Part shown: piece after piece, positions 63,093-64,000 of the stretch
Layout: the number at the start of each line of letters is the position of its first letter
How positions within the stretch are numbered: the first letter of the stretch is position 1
Origin: Candidatus Tenderia electrophaga
GTDB taxonomy: Bacteria; Pseudomonadota; Gammaproteobacteria; Tenderiales; Tenderiaceae
Direction of reading: 5' to 3'
Length of the DNA: 64,000 nucleotides
Assembly: GCA_001447805.1 (NCBI GenBank)
Contig: CP013099.1
Coordinates: 1,984,001 to 2,048,000, forward strand
Program-made: the position numbers and the translations under genes
The notes under the pieces: model-generated
Told to the model about the DNA's origin: nothing
The model's input: only the letters and a program-made list of their open reading frames with translations
Databases searched by the model: none

Positions 63093-64000
63093 GACGCACC
63101 CTCCTCTTTGGGTTTGATGGGCTCCACCTTCAAGGTCAGGCCCGTGATGCCGGTGACCCTTAGCTCTTGGCCTTTACTCACCGGCTGGTCGGTTTTTGCA
63201 TTCCAGTGTTCGCTGTGAATGAGCACGCGCCCCTGGCGATCGAAATCATCATCGGCCACGGCGGTGCCGCCTACCAGTTGTTCGAGCCCGCTGACTACCG
63301 GTCGGCGGCGTGCCTTGAGCGCCATGCCAAGGGCGACGACGAACACCAATACGCTGGTGATGGCGAAGGTGATGATGACGGCGATATCGATGCCGAAGCC
63401 CGGCGCGCGGGTATCCATGAGAATGATCGAGCCGATGACAAAGGCCACCAGCCCGCCGATTCCCAACATGCCGAAACTAGGCTGGTAGGCCTCGGCGACC
63501 ATCAGCGCGACCCCGAGCAACAACAAGGCCAGCCCGGCATAGTTGATGGGTAACAGCTGAAACGAATACAGGGCCAGCAACAGGGAAATAGCGCCGACGG
63601 TGCCGGGTACAATGGCGCCGGGATTGGAGAACTCGAAAATCAGGCCATAGATTCCGATCAGCATCAGGATGTAGGCCACATTGGGATTGGTAATGATGCT
63701 GAGCAGGCGGTTGCGCCAGTCGGGTTGAATCGGGGTGATGGGCATGCCGGCGGTATCCATGGTGCGTGTCGCGCCCTGCACGTCGACTTCTCGGCCGTGG
63801 ATCTGTTGCAACAAATCGCCCGTGCCGGTGGCGATGATGTCGATCACGTTCATATCCAGCGCCTCGCTGGCCGATAGGCTGGCGGCCTCGCGCACCGCCT
63901 TTTCCGCCCATTCCTGATTGCGGCCGCGCATCTGCGCCAGGCTTTGGATGTAGGCCACCGCGTCGTTGATCGCCTTGCGCTTCATCGCGCCCGGGCTGCC
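63089..64000 (-). CDS. NfeD-like membrane serine protease (ClpP class), C-terminal part
   Basis: The gene enters from the right edge. The visible 303 codons begin inside the ClpP/SppA-like protease domain ([20 protein letters not shown], where the Lys of the Ser-Lys pair is found in this family). Four or five membrane helices follow (about 90-220 of the visible part). The soluble NfeD OB-fold domain ([36 protein letters not shown]) comes last. It cleaves the C-terminus of stomatin-like partners in characterised relatives, matching the adjacent slipin gene. Catalytic Ser lies outside the window. Confidence 0.92.
   Translation of the reverse strand, partial: GSPGAMKRKAINDAVAYIQSLAQMRGRNQEWAEKAVREAASLSASEALDMNVIDIIATGTGDLLQQIHGREVDVQGATRTMDTAGMPITPIQPDWRNRLLSIITNPNVAYILMLIGIYGLIFEFSNPGAIVPGTVGAISLLLALYSFQLLPINYAGLALLLLGVALMVAEAYQPSFGMLGIGGLVAFVIGSIILMDTRAPGFGIDIAVIITFAITSVLVFVVALGMALKARRRPVVSGLEQLVGGTAVADDDFDRQGRVLIHSEHWNAKTDQPVSKGQELRVTGITGLTLKVEPIKPKEEGAS

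Overview
The window looks like a chromosomal segment of a gammaproteobacterium. UPF0149/SEC-C, YajD, DUF2058/YaiL, DUF5062-like, HemG-type flavodoxin, slipin/NfeD and type IV pilin genes point that way, and an autotrophic or sulphur-oxidiser-like (Chromatiales-type) host is a weak guess. Genes on both flanks are GC-rich. The stretch at about 0.2-24 kb is patchier in base composition and full of small repeats, relics and defence genes. No tRNA, rRNA, CRISPR array, integrase or intact transposase was recognised.

Layout. 0-4 kb: the start of a patatin-like gene, then decayed genes (a SWIM zinc-finger gene cut by a palindromic repeat, an internally deleted DUF3800 gene, an internally deleted HigA-type gene) and a RelE/HigB-type toxin-antitoxin pair between two ~100-bp direct repeats. 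4-20 kb: a defence island with type I restriction-modification (hsdM-hsdS-rhuM/fic-hsdR), two Mrr-like endonucleases, a compact pilin/GspF-like cassette, a NERD protein and an MntA-HepT (MNT-HEPN) pair. A 28-codon mrr start relic lies at its left edge and an mrr tail relic at its right edge, as if the island had replaced the middle of an mrr gene. A ~250-bp MITE-like element follows.

20-25 kb: an unknown membrane protein, a SEC-C protein, a second RhuM-Fic protein, a HemG-like flavodoxin and a tandem array of 60-bp hairpin units. 25-44 kb: mostly housekeeping and accessory metabolism. It includes a thioredoxin-fold protein, a haloalkane dehalogenase broken by one amber codon, PAP2, GH31, an ABC exporter, CopC-CopD, a class I aldolase, GH15 and small unknowns. 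A RuBisCO small-subunit-like protein with a C-terminal membrane anchor stands out at 40.96 kb.

44-53.7 kb: a hybrid histidine kinase, YajD, an ABC-class ATPase, a GNAT-nitrilase fusion, a HAMP-PAS membrane sensor, a PmtA-like methyltransferase and a second class I aldolase. 53.7-62.2 kb: a 2725-residue secreted repeat protein behind a 52-residue lipoprotein, both downstream of a GEMM-I type (cyclic di-GMP-I) riboswitch. This reads as a second-messenger-controlled surface adhesin operon. 62.3-64 kb: a slipin-NfeD membrane pair running off the end.

The most interesting items are the pilin/GspF cassette inside the defence island, the membrane-anchored RbcS-like protein, the riboswitch-adhesin operon, and the split mrr gene bracketing the island. 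All functions are inferred from reading the sequence; no database search was run.
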